A stretch of DNA of 20,879 nucleotides from JAZQUM01 sp045631305 (GTDB lineage: Bacteria > Bacillota > Clostridia > Oscillospirales > Oscillospiraceae). A model generated the notes under the pieces. That model saw only the letters and a list, made by a program, of their open reading frames with translations. It was not told where the DNA came from and ran no database searches. Of the stretch, positions 1 to 6,746 are shown piece after piece. Positions within the stretch are counted from its first letter, which is position 1, and each line of letters starts with the position of its first letter. The position numbers and the translations under genes are program-made. The stretch lies in contig JAZQUM010000029.1 in the NCBI GenBank assembly GCA_045631305.1, positions 1 through 20,879 on the forward strand, read 5' to 3'.

Positions 1-1189
1 AGGGGCAGCTGATCACCAGCACGCTGATGGCGCGCGCCAGCGCAAAGCCAAAGGTCTCACCTGCAAGGAGCCACGCGCCCCCCGCCACCACCGCGATGGC
101 GATGACCACAGGCACGAACACACCCGAAACTTTATCGGCAATTTTGGCAATGGGCGCTTTGGTAGCTGCCGCATTTTCCACCATAGCAACGATTTGGTTC
201 AGGGTGGTATCCGCCCCCACGCGGGTGGCGCGGCAGGTCAAAAATCCGTTCTGATTGATGGTTCCTGCGCTGACAGCGCTGCCTGCCTCTTTATCAACAG
301 GGATGCTTTCCCCCGTCAGGGCAGATTCGTTCACCGCGCTTTCGCCATCCACCACTTCCCCGTCTACAGGAATACTTTCCCCGGGCCGCACCGCAAAGAG
401 ATCACCTGCACGGACTTCCTCCACGCCTACTGTCACCTCTTGTCCCTCCCGAAGCACCGTGGCAGTTTTAGGCGCAAGATCCATCAGCGCTTTGATGGCA
501 TTCGTGGTTTTCCCTTTGCTGCGGGCTTCCAGCATTTTTCCCACGGTGATGAGGGTCAAAATCATCGCCGCAGACTCAAAATAAAACTCATGGAGATAAT
601 GGTGTGCTGCCGCCGTATCGCCATTCCAAGCCTCGCCGCACATGGCAAAAAGCACCGCCGTGCTGTACGCAAAAGCCGCGCTGCTGCCCAGTGCCACCAG
701 GGTGTCCATATTGGCGCCGCCGTGAATGGCGCTCTGGAAACCGCTGATAAAGAACTTCTGGTTCACCACCATCACAGCCGCCGTCAAAAGCAGCTCAAAA
801 AGGCCGATGATCAGAGGATTTTCCGTCATGCCCGCAGGCAAAGGCCAGCCCCACATCACGCCTCCCATGGAGACATACATCATCGGCAACAAAAAGCAAA
901 GAGATACTATAAGCCGTTTTTTCAAACGGGGTGTTTCCCTATCTTCCAAGGCTTCCTTGGCCGCCTTTTTCTCTTCTCCACCCGCAGCCTTGGCGCCGTA
1001 ACCCGCTTTGGAAACTGCGCTTTCAATAGCTGCCGCCGTGGCAGGGGCTGCAAAATCCACCAGCATGGAATTGGTAAGAAGGCTCACCGAAACGTTCTGC
1101 ACGCCCTCCACGCTCTTTACCGCCTTTTCCACATGGGCACTGCAGGCAGCGCAGGTCATGCCCGTCACGTCAAATTTCTTTTCGCTCAT
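1..1189 (-). CDS. copA: Copper-translocating P1B-type ATPase CopA (3' end beyond window)
   Basis: ATP-driven export of Cu(I) across the cytoplasmic membrane. The 396 visible residues begin with an HMA domain carrying the copper-binding GMTCAAC motif (Cys13 and Cys16). A transmembrane block follows at about residues 92-215, then the actuator domain with NESALTGESIPVD (TGES near residue 292). The frame leaves the window at ISCP, the first two residues of the CPC metal-site motif, so the phosphorylation domain (DKTG) and nucleotide-binding domain are not visible. The family is usually 700-800 residues, so roughly half is present. The ATG at 1187-1189 is preceded by a weak AGGTGA ribosome binding site and lies 11 bases after the csoR stop, so it is probably co-transcribed with csoR and controlled by copper. 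The family call is secure; Cu(I) rather than another metal is supported by the TCAAC motif and by the adjacent Cys-His-Cys CsoR. Confidence 0.95.
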   Translation of the reverse strand, partial: MSEKKFDVTGMTCAACSAHVEKAVKSVEGVQNVSVSLLTNSMLVDFAAPATAAAIESAVSKAGYGAKAAGGEEKKAAKEALEDRETPRLKKRLIVSLCFLLPMMYVSMGGVMWGWPLPAGMTENPLIIGLFELLLTAAVMVVNQKFFISGFQSAIHGGANMDTLVALGSSAAFAYSTAVLFAMCGEAWNGDTAAAHHYLHEFYFESAAMILTLITVGKMLEARSKGKTTNAIKALMDLAPKTATVLREGQEVTVGVEEVRAGDLFAVRPGESIPVDGEVVDGESAVNESALTGESIPVDKEAGSAVSAGTINQNGFLTCRATRVGADTTLNQIVAMVENAAATKAPIAKIADKVSGVFVPVVIAIAVVAGGAWLLAGETFGFALARAISVLVISCP

Positions 1190-1200
1190 GGCTCACCTCG

Positions 1201-1518
1201 TTATTTCAGCTTTTTTACAAGCTCCATGGTCTCAGCAATAATCTCTTCGTTGCCTGCGCGGATCTCCGTGCTGACACAGGAGGCCATATGCTCTTCCAAA
1301 ATAATATATCCCAGATTCTGCAGCGCACTCTCTACCGCCGCCACCTGCACGAGAATATCACCGCAATAACGGTTCTCCTGCACCATGGTGCGGATGCCGC
1401 CCAGCTGACCGATCATGCGGTTAATGCGGTTTTCCAGCTTGCGCACCGCTTCAGCCGAGCGAGGCTCTGCCTTCATACGACAGCAGCATTCATTTTCCTG
1501 CAAAATTTTCTCATCCAT
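1201..1518 (-). CDS. csoR: CsoR-family copper-sensing transcriptional repressor
   Basis: 105-residue all-helical metal-responsive repressor of the CsoR/RcnR family (DUF156). The Cu(I) ligand triad is present as Cys52, His77 and Cys81. The spacing of 25 and 4 residues matches the Cys-His-Cys set known from Mycobacterium tuberculosis CsoR, which argues for Cu(I) rather than Ni/Co (RcnR) or persulfide (CstR) sensing. In this family copper binding releases the DNA. The frame is open further upstream, but the ATG at 1516-1518 is chosen because TGGAGGTG lies just before it and the residues after it (MDEKILQ) lead into the domain; the longer frame would run through the operator and promoter. An unusual Cys11-Cys12-Cys13 run sits in the N-terminal tail. 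It is the first gene of a csoR-copA operon and probably represses itself through the palindrome at 1530-1550. Confidence 0.93.
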   Translation of the reverse strand: MDEKILQENECCCRMKAEPRSAEAVRKLENRINRMIGQLGGIRTMVQENRYCGDILVQVAAVESALQNLGYIILEEHMASCVSTEIRAGNEEIIAETMELVKKLK

Positions 1519-1529
1519 AGTGCACCTCC

Positions 1530-1550
1530 ATATACCCCCTGGGGGTATAT
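1530..1550 (-). promoter_or_regulatory. CsoR-type operator palindrome
   Basis: Perfect 21-base inverted repeat with 10-base arms (ATATACCCCC and its reverse complement) around a single central T at 1540. The TACCCC/GGGGTA pattern is the known hallmark of CsoR operators. It begins just after the csoR -10 element and reaches the ribosome binding site, so a bound repressor would cover the transcription start. Confidence 0.85.
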
Positions 1551-1552
1551 TA

Positions 1553-1581
1553 ATTTTATTCCTCCACCTGCTTTTTGTCAA
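1553..1581 (-). promoter_or_regulatory. Sigma-A promoter of csoR-copA
   Basis: On the minus strand a consensus TTGACA (1576-1581) is separated by 17 bases from TAAAAT (1553-1558). The operator palindrome follows within three bases of the -10. This is the one promoter in the window without a TG dinucleotide before the -10. Confidence 0.75.
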
Positions 1582-1582
1582 C

Positions 1583-1614
1583 AAAAAAGAGGACGGCAAA
1601 CCGTCCTCTTTTTT
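1583..1614 (-). terminator. Rho-independent terminator after the DUF3343 gene
   Basis: A 14-base-pair stem (1583-1596 with 1601-1614, core GAGGACGG/CCGTCCTC) closes a CAAA loop and has A- and T-runs on its flanks, so it could act in both directions. It sits exactly at the end of the DUF3343 gene and insulates that operon from csoR. Confidence 0.85.
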
Positions 1615-1886
1615 CAGCAATATTTATCCCGATGGGATTTGATCTGCCCCGCAAGGGGGACAATATCGTAATATTCCGCTTGATTTCGCTCAATGCAAGC
1701 CTTGGCCGCTTCCACATCCTGCGGTTCCAGCAGCAGTGACATTCCACAGGAAAGTTTCCCCTGAATGGCGCGGGGTGCAGGTGCAATGCGGTTTTTGATA
1801 CCGTCTTTTAACAGAAGGTCCCGCAAAGCAAGGCCGTGTTCATAGTTTGCAAAGAGGATATAGTAGCGAATATCGTTCTCAGCCAT
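1614..1886 (-). CDS. DUF3343 protein (putative Se/S carrier-like), third gene of the double-cubane reductase operon
   Basis: 90-residue soluble protein of the DUF3343 family, described in domain databases as putative Se/S carrier-like; its biochemical role is not established. It begins RYYILFANYEHGLALRDLL, as this family does, and has the characteristic SCGMSL segment with a central cysteine (about residue 46). A second cysteine lies near residue 63 and a third is the last residue. The ATG at 1884-1886 overlaps the end of the reductase gene by 8 bases, which implies translational coupling; a longer frame starting upstream lies inside the reductase gene and is not used. The tight coupling suggests a role in cluster assembly, sulfur delivery or protection for the reductase, but that is inference from context. 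Confidence 0.85.
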   Translation of the reverse strand: MAENDIRYYILFANYEHGLALRDLLLKDGIKNRIAPAPRAIQGKLSCGMSLLLEPQDVEAAKACIERNQAEYYDIVPLAGQIKSHRDKYC

Positions 1887-3153
1887 TGAGCATTTCAATG
1901 AATGCGCCGATGCGGGTGCGCAGCTGTTCTGCATCGGTATCGGCATAGTCGGTTTCAAGGCTCAGTACAGGAACGCCTTCTTCCTTCAGTGCGCGTGCCA
2001 CGCTGAACTTTTCGGTATCATACAGGCAGCAGAACTTCAGGCTGCAGTCAATCACGCCGTCTACCTTGTATTCCTTCACCATGCGCTTGAGGTCATCAAT
2101 GCGGCCGGTATTGGGGGTAAAGCAAGCACAGTTGGTCTTCATGTAGCGTTCGGAAAGCGCCATGAACTGTTCGTCCAGCGTGGTCTTGCTTTCGTCCACC
2201 AGATTTTCGAAATAACGGGTACCGGTGCACATTTCTTCGCAAACAACGGCGCCGCCGCTGGTTTCCACGATGTTGTGCAGCTTCCAGTTGGGCACAGCCA
2301 GAGGAGTACCAGTGATGAGGATACGCTTGGTGCCTGCAGGAACAACGCTTACGCCGTCCTTGATGCGCTGTTCCAGTTCGTCCGCCAGACGGTTGCACAT
2401 CTGAGCGCAGCGAGCGGGATCATCGAAGAAAGAGATCTGGGTCATCAGCAGAGCGTCACGGCCGGAAATAGGCAGGCATTCGCTCTTGCGGCATTCATAA
2501 ACGCGGGCCAGAGCCTTGCGCTTTTCGTTGATGAGCTTGATGGCATCTGCCAGCTTTTCGGGGGTGATCTTGTTGCCGGTGAATTCTTCCACAGTCTTTG
2601 CGAATTCGGCAATTTCATCCTTCCACTTGAGGATGTCCTTTTCGCGCTTCATCTGAGGAACGTCCATGATGTACATAGGAACGTCTTCCCCAAGGATCTC
2701 ATAGGCCTTCTTCTTGCCATCGCAAGTAGTTTCACCTACATACATATCAGCAATACGGAAGAAGGGACAGGTCTTGCCCAGGCGTGCGCCTACAGAAGCC
2801 TTGATCAGGGGGCAGGTGCTCTTGGGAAGCACTGCTTCGCCGCCGGGCACCCAGAACTGAGAGCCGCCACAAAGGCCGGTGACGATACCGTTGGCTGCTA
2901 CTACCACTTCATCGGGAACATACACGCAGAAAGTGCCGAATACCTTGCGGCCTTCCTTCTGTGCTTCGATGAGTTCCTTGGGGCGAATGCCATGTACTTC
3001 GGAAATTACCAGATCCCAGAAATCCATGGCGTTGGGGCGGTTTTCCTGGGTCAGGAATACATCGCCTACAGCGGTAGGCAGCACCTGGCACAGCAGGTCA
3101 TGGGTCTCCAGATCCATCCCCAGATCTTCCCACATTTTTACATAATCAGACAT
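1879..3153 (-). CDS. yjiM: Double-cubane-cluster anaerobic reductase (YjiM type, 2-hydroxyacyl-CoA dehydratase subunit D superfamily)
   Basis: 424-residue member of the HgdB/HgdC superfamily. Family motifs in order are FCVYVPDEVV (Cys76), CPLIKASVG (Cys114), KTCPFF (Cys129), ETTCDGKKKAYE (Cys144), VVCEEMCTGTRYFE (Cys305, Cys309), NCACFTPN (Cys342, Cys344) and DCSLKFCC (Cys370, 375, 376), 17 cysteines in all. Single-gene versions paired with a YjiL-type activase correspond to the double-cubane [8Fe-9S] proteins characterised from Carboxydothermus, which perform ATP-dependent low-potential reduction of small molecules. The real substrate is unknown. It is the middle gene of the operon, with the activase 37 bases upstream and DUF3343 overlapping its end. 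The start at 3153 has AGGAGGA eight bases upstream (3161-3167). A classical acyl-CoA dehydratase would have a second similar subunit beside it, and none is here, which favours the double-cubane reading. Confidence 0.88.
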   Translation of the reverse strand: MSDYVKMWEDLGMDLETHDLLCQVLPTAVGDVFLTQENRPNAMDFWDLVISEVHGIRPKELIEAQKEGRKVFGTFCVYVPDEVVVAANGIVTGLCGGSQFWVPGGEAVLPKSTCPLIKASVGARLGKTCPFFRIADMYVGETTCDGKKKAYEILGEDVPMYIMDVPQMKREKDILKWKDEIAEFAKTVEEFTGNKITPEKLADAIKLINEKRKALARVYECRKSECLPISGRDALLMTQISFFDDPARCAQMCNRLADELEQRIKDGVSVVPAGTKRILITGTPLAVPNWKLHNIVETSGGAVVCEEMCTGTRYFENLVDESKTTLDEQFMALSERYMKTNCACFTPNTGRIDDLKRMVKEYKVDGVIDCSLKFCCLYDTEKFSVARALKEEGVPVLSLETDYADTDAEQLRTRIGAFIEMLNG

Positions 3154-3190
3154 TTACTTTTCCTCCTTATGTATTTTAAGTGAAATTCAC

Positions 3191-3964
3191 TTATTTTCGG
3201 ATATTCATGGCACTGAGAGCCGCGCCTACCGCGCCGGCATAGCGTCCATCGGCATGAGAAAGCACCTCTACCCCCAACTCACAGGAGAGGGATGCGCAAA
3301 GATACGGCATGGAGCAAAGACCGCCCGTCAGGCAAACAGCTTTTCCCAACTGCAGACGACTTGCCTGGGATACCACTTTTTTCACAATGGAATCCACCAC
3401 CGCAAAGGCAATGTTTTCCTTACTTTCACCCCGTCCAATAAGGCTGATAACTTCCGACTCTGCAAAAACCGTGCACATGGAGCTGATGGATGTATTGCCC
3501 CCACGGGCAGCAAGCGCGCAGAGCTCATCCGGCCGCAGAGAAAGGGTGTTGCCCATGATCTCAAGAAAACGGCCAGTACCAGCAGAGCACTTGTCATTCA
3601 TAACGAAATCGGAAACCATTCCATTTTCCACAGCGATCAGCTTGGTATCCTGTCCACCAATATCGATCACAGTGATAGTATCGCTGCCGTGGAGAAAAGC
3701 CGCGCCGCGACCATGACAGGTAATTTCCGTCACGCATTTATCGGCATAGGGCACGCTGATTCGCCCATAACCCGTAGCAACGATAGCCGCGTTATCTGGA
3801 GCGACCCCCTCTGCCGCCAGCTGGGCAAGAATGGTCTGTGCAGTGTCCACACTGCTCCAGCCCGTAGGCTGCACATTGCGATACACAATGGTTTTCTCCG
3901 CATCCAGCACCACCGTCTTAGCGCAAGTAGAACCAATATCGATCCCCACGAAAAACCGCTTCAT
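3191..3964 (-). CDS. yjiL: ATP-dependent activase of the double-cubane reductase (YjiL/HgdC type, ASKHA ATPase)
   Basis: 257-residue BadF/BadG/BcrA/BcrD-family ATPase that, in this family, hydrolyses ATP to push an electron from its own [4Fe-4S] cluster into the partner reductase. Visible motifs are the phosphate-1 loop GIDIGSTCAKT (7-17), ATGYGR (63-68), the phosphate-2 loop VIDIGGQDTK (99-108), NDKCSAGTGRF (Cys126) and SSMCTVFAESEV (Cys164), then the adenosine loop CLTGGL (211-216). Cys126 and Cys164 are the expected ligands of the cluster shared across the homodimer interface. It is the first gene of the operon. The ATG at 3962-3964 has GAGAAGGAGAG in front. The usual family length is about 255-270, so it is complete. 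Confidence 0.9.
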   Translation of the reverse strand: MKRFFVGIDIGSTCAKTVVLDAEKTIVYRNVQPTGWSSVDTAQTILAQLAAEGVAPDNAAIVATGYGRISVPYADKCVTEITCHGRGAAFLHGSDTITVIDIGGQDTKLIAVENGMVSDFVMNDKCSAGTGRFLEIMGNTLSLRPDELCALAARGGNTSISSMCTVFAESEVISLIGRGESKENIAFAVVDSIVKKVVSQASRLQLGKAVCLTGGLCSMPYLCASLSCELGVEVLSHADGRYAGAVGAALSAMNIRK

Positions 3965-4003
3965 GCTTCTCTCCTTCTCTGTATCAAAACCGTTGTTTTT
4001 ATA

Positions 4004-4013
4004 ATAATATCAC
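4004..4013 (-). promoter_or_regulatory. Possible promoter of the activase-reductase operon
   Basis: Minus-strand extended -10 element: TG, one base, then TATTAT, about 40 bases before the activase start. No convincing -35 hexamer lies 16-18 bases upstream, so it rests on the extended -10 alone. Confidence 0.35.
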
Positions 4014-4067
4014 GACCCCATTTCCCATATGTGCGAAAAAAACGATAGACTTATCGGCATAACAAAT

Positions 4068-4095
4068 AAAAGCAGTGTGTTTCCACACTGCTTTT
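4068..4095 (-). terminator. Rho-independent terminator after the SleC-like gene
   Basis: AAAAGCAGTGTG pairs with its complement around a 4-base loop (12-base-pair stem) with a T-run on the minus-strand side. It starts directly after the stop codon of the gene ending at 4096. Confidence 0.85.
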
Positions 4096-5436
4096 TCAAT
4101 ACCCGCGTCCGCGGCTCACGATCTCGCTCCATAAAATCGGGCCTACCACACCGTTTGGGGTATAGCCAAGCTGCCGCTGCAGCGCTTTTACCGCATTTTC
4201 AGTAGCCATATCAAAGGTCCCCGTCACTTCTACTGCCGGCACAGCCCTGTCACTTTGGCTGATGATAACAAGATACTCCTGAATTTTTCGCACCTCGCTG
4301 CCGCTATCCCCCAGAGCTAAGAAGCGTCCGGGATAAATATCTTCGGCAAAAGCCTGATAGTCGAGTGGAAGATTGGCAAGCGTAGCATTATATGCCCACT
4401 GCAGTCTGTTCCAGGTTTCCCGGCCCACAATGCCATCCACTTTTAATCCACTTCGCTGCTGGAAGGTCAAAACCGCGTTTCGGGTGGATTCATCAAAGGT
4501 TCCCGTAATGGAGATGGGTGCAAGCTGCGTCCAGATATATCCCAAAAAGGCCAGGTAATATTGCACCGTCCGCACACCCAGGCCGCTGTCTCCCAGCTGC
4601 AGCACACGGGGATACACTCTCTGCGCTTCGCTGATGGTAAGACCCTCGCTGGTAATATCGGAAAGCTTTTTCACACCGTTAAAAAGCTCCTTGATTTTAT
4701 ACCAGGTAGCTTTGCCCACAACTCCATCTTCAGCTAAGTTGAAAATCCGCTGAAAAGCACGAACTGCCGTCTCAGTTTCTGCGTTAAATGCACCGTTCAC
4801 CTCGGTAATCCGCGGAATCGCAGGAAAGTTTTTTCCAATTCGGTTGAGTTGATTTTGAATGATGCGCACATCTTCTCCAAAAGCACCTCGCCGCAACGGC
4901 ACGCCTGGATAAGATGGTGTCACACCACCCACCGGCGCATTGAACACAAGATTAATATCATCCCCATAGTAATATTGCAAAATCTCATACGGTGTAAGCC
5001 CATTTTGCGCAAGATCCACACTACCCCATTGAGAAAGTCCGTTGCAGGTGGTGCGTATGCCATCGCAAAACTGAGCAAACAACGGTTCAATGCTGCCCTG
5101 CCGCACGATATAATCATTAAAGATCTCATCCACAATGCGGCTTACATTTTCAAAAATATCCCGTCCCTGCACATAAGCCTGATCGTAGCGAGTAGAGGAT
5201 GTAATATCAAAATCGTAGCCACGGCTACGGTAATACTCAGTGAAAACGCGGTTCAGCGCATAAGATATCTGGGCATAAATATTAGCCCGCAGTGCATTTT
5301 CCGGCCACGTGGGATAAATCTCGCTGGAAGCCACATTTTTAATATAGTCAGCAAAAGGCACTTCTACATTTGCCGCCCATTCATTTGGCTGGCCGAGATG
5401 CACAATGATGGTCTCCGGCACAACAGGATAAGGCAT
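4096..5436 (-). CDS. sleC: SleC-like spore cortex-lytic protein: SpoIID domain plus three peptidoglycan-binding domains
   Basis: 446-residue protein. Residues about 20-165 form a SpoIID/SleC lytic transglycosylase-like domain. It shows VPFADYIKNVASSEIYPTWP, in which Glu39 is the candidate catalytic acid, and the closing signature GLSQWGSVDLAQNGLTPYE. Three PG_binding_1 repeats follow at about residues 180-250, 275-345 and 372-440, each ending in GxVGxxTW or a variant. From memory, residues 1-165 align closely with mature SleC of Clostridioides difficile and C. perfringens, which degrades spore cortex peptidoglycan at germination. There is no signal peptide, consistent with synthesis in the mother cell or forespore. 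The start lies one base after the stop of the upstream gene and uses the GAGGAGGGG inside that gene's last codons, so the two are translationally coupled. In the SleC proteins recalled, the pro-region and enzyme are one chain. Confidence 0.82.
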   Translation of the reverse strand: MPYPVVPETIIVHLGQPNEWAANVEVPFADYIKNVASSEIYPTWPENALRANIYAQISYALNRVFTEYYRSRGYDFDITSSTRYDQAYVQGRDIFENVSRIVDEIFNDYIVRQGSIEPLFAQFCDGIRTTCNGLSQWGSVDLAQNGLTPYEILQYYYGDDINLVFNAPVGGVTPSYPGVPLRRGAFGEDVRIIQNQLNRIGKNFPAIPRITEVNGAFNAETETAVRAFQRIFNLAEDGVVGKATWYKIKELFNGVKKLSDITSEGLTISEAQRVYPRVLQLGDSGLGVRTVQYYLAFLGYIWTQLAPISITGTFDESTRNAVLTFQQRSGLKVDGIVGRETWNRLQWAYNATLANLPLDYQAFAEDIYPGRFLALGDSGSEVRKIQEYLVIISQSDRAVPAVEVTGTFDMATENAVKALQRQLGYTPNGVVGPILWSEIVSRGRGY

Positions 5437-5437
5437 C

Positions 5438-5830
5438 TTACCCCTCCTCTCTGAGCCGCGGCACCAAGGATACCGTCAGCAGCGTTTCTACCCCATCGTA
5501 AATGGTGATCTGCTGTCCGTTCTCAGGCAAATAATCGCCCTGTTCCACCGACACGATGTAATCTGTCCCGCTTTCTCCTGCTGTCACAGAATTTTGAGAA
5601 AGGCCACCCGGCCGCGCAGGCAAAATCATCCCATCAAGAATCCCCGACTCATCGGTAAAGCCACGGTAAAACTCCTGCAGCGCACCACCGATAATTTTGG
5701 AAACCCGCACCAGTGCACCTTTTACCGGGAAAGTTCCCCGCCCTGTGCCCACCTGCACTCGCAATACGCCGCGCCCGGGATGTACGCGCACAAACTCTTC
5801 AATCTTCCCGGGTATATACCCTTGCTGCAT
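5438..5830 (-). CDS. SleC pro-region-like protein (separately encoded N-terminal part of a cortex-lytic enzyme)
   Basis: 130-residue protein with no signal peptide. Residues about 20-125 look like a small beta-sandwich of carboxypeptidase-regulatory or transthyretin type. Features include KGALVRVSKI, DESGILDGMILPARP and DYIVSVEQGDYLP, then a strand-rich tail ending TVSLVPRLREEG. The order and wording of these segments resemble, from memory, the N-terminal pre-pro region of clostridial SleC, which is removed by Csp proteases to activate the enzyme. The following gene starts one base after this stop and continues where mature SleC would begin. The likely role is folding, targeting or inhibition of the downstream hydrolase, which is inference. 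The ATG at 5828-5830 has only a distant AGGAT in front; no better in-frame start was found. Confidence 0.65.
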   Translation of the reverse strand: MQQGYIPGKIEEFVRVHPGRGVLRVQVGTGRGTFPVKGALVRVSKIIGGALQEFYRGFTDESGILDGMILPARPGGLSQNSVTAGESGTDYIVSVEQGDYLPENGQQITIYDGVETLLTVSLVPRLREEG

Positions 5831-5859
5831 ACAACATCACCCATCCTTTCATTCTTTCC

Positions 5860-5885
5860 AGTTTATGATTCTGAGAGAGGAAAGT
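5860..5885 (-). promoter_or_regulatory. Possible late-sporulation (sigma-K/sigma-E-like) promoter of the SleC pair
   Basis: On the minus strand CATAAACT (5860-5867) fits the CATANNNT -10 shared by mother-cell sigma factors, with AC 16 bases upstream (5884-5885) as in sigma-K promoters. No good sigma-A promoter was seen in this gap. The motif carries little information, so this is only suggestive. Confidence 0.25.
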
Positions 5886-5904
5886 TCCCGTTGCAGACAG
5901 CAAA

Positions 5905-5930
5905 AAAAGCAGACCCGAAGGTCTGCTTTT
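5905..5930 (-). terminator. Rho-independent terminator after the mgtC gene
   Basis: An 11-base-pair stem (AAAAGCAGACC and its complement) around a CGAA loop, with flanking A- and T-runs, lies 12 bases after the stop at 5943. Confidence 0.85.
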
Positions 5931-5942
5931 CTTTTCATTCTT

Positions 5943-6647
5943 TTATTCGGCTGAAGCCGCAGAAAGGCTCACCGTTAGCACGCTTTCTTCCTTGCTCAGC
6001 TCTGCCACAAATTCCGGTGCACGGCGGCACACATCACGCCCTGCAAAAACCAGCGCAAAACGGATGGAAATATGGCCATGGTCTTCCATATTCACTTCCA
6101 TACCGCTGATGGTAGTTCCCTCACACTTTCTTACCAAGCTATCCACTGCATTGATTACAGATGGAACATCTTCGCAAGTCACGTTAATATAGTAGGTTTC
6201 CTTGCTGATGCGAAGCATCTTCTTCTGCAGTAGGTCAAAAAGCGTCAGCGTTACCAAAATGCACACCGTACCCACAGCCGCCAGCACATAGTAACCACCG
6301 CCCACAGCGATGCCGAGACATGCCACCGACCAGATACTGGCCGCCGTGGTAAGTCCCTTTACGGAAAAACCTTCCCGCAAAATAGTACCTGCACCAAGGA
6401 AGCCTACACCTGTAATCACCTGCGCTGCCATACGAGTGGGATCGGGCATAGCTCCATAAGGATAATACTCACAAAAGATCAGCTGACCCGTTACCATCAC
6501 TGCGCAGGCACCGATGGCTACCAGCATGTGGGTGCGCATACCGGCAGGACGATGGGTATATTCACGCTCCGTACCGATGATGATACCAATGAGCATCGCG
6601 CCCAGAAGCCGCAGAACAATTTCGCCAACACCAATTTCCAATGCCAT
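5943..6647 (-). CDS. mgtC: MgtC/SapB-family membrane protein
   Basis: 234-residue inner-membrane protein. The N-terminal half has five predicted membrane segments and the family signatures RTHMLVAIGA (38-47), GVGFLGAG (80-87) and GLTTAASIW (98-106). Residues 145-234 form a soluble ACT-like C-terminal domain, as in longer MgtC/YhiD proteins. Members are linked to Mg2+ limitation, acid stress and control of membrane energetics, but the molecular activity is not settled. The ATG at 6645-6647 is chosen because AAAGGAGGTGC precedes it and the membrane domain starts there; the frame is open 17 codons further but without a ribosome binding site. The leader is only about 25 bases, too short for a Mg2+ riboswitch. 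It is a single-gene unit between two terminators. Confidence 0.9.
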   Translation of the reverse strand: MALEIGVGEIVLRLLGAMLIGIIIGTEREYTHRPAGMRTHMLVAIGACAVMVTGQLIFCEYYPYGAMPDPTRMAAQVITGVGFLGAGTILREGFSVKGLTTAASIWSVACLGIAVGGGYYVLAAVGTVCILVTLTLFDLLQKKMLRISKETYYINVTCEDVPSVINAVDSLVRKCEGTTISGMEVNMEDHGHISIRFALVFAGRDVCRRAPEFVAELSKEESVLTVSLSAASAE

Positions 6648-6676
6648 ATCCGCACCTCCTTTTCTTTGGTGAAAAT

Positions 6677-6705
6677 ATATTATCATCCATATCCCCAAAT
6701 TACAA
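6677..6705 (-). promoter_or_regulatory. Sigma-A promoter of mgtC
   Basis: Minus strand: TTGTAA (6700-6705), a 17-base spacer, then TAATAT (6677-6682) preceded by TGA, an extended -10. It lies between the upstream terminator and the mgtC ribosome binding site. Confidence 0.55.
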
Positions 6706-6715
6706 TAACAAGTTA

Positions 6716-6744
6716 AAAAGGACGGTGCTTGGCACCGTCCTTTT
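6716..6744 (-). terminator. Rho-independent terminator after the iron-sulfur flavoprotein gene
   Basis: GGACGGTGC pairs with GCACCGTCC around a 3-base loop, extended by A/T pairs, with A- and T-runs on both sides. It sits three bases after the stop at 6747. Confidence 0.85.
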
Positions 6745-6746
6745 CT

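Noticed and set aside
194..1369. Long open frame (391 codons) on the plus strand opposite copA and csoR
   Set aside because: Its translation is rich in His, Arg and Cys with no domain, and it is the antisense shadow of copA/csoR, which carry clear motifs.
2275..3183. 302-codon plus-strand open frame opposite the double-cubane reductase
   Set aside because: Antisense shadow; no ribosome binding site and no family features, while the minus strand is well conserved.
1583..6744. Repeated terminator stems sharing GGACGG (1591, 6720) or AAAAGCAG (4068, 5905) as a dispersed repeat family
   Set aside because: The shared parts are only 6-8 bases, and the stems differ otherwise; independent terminators explain them.
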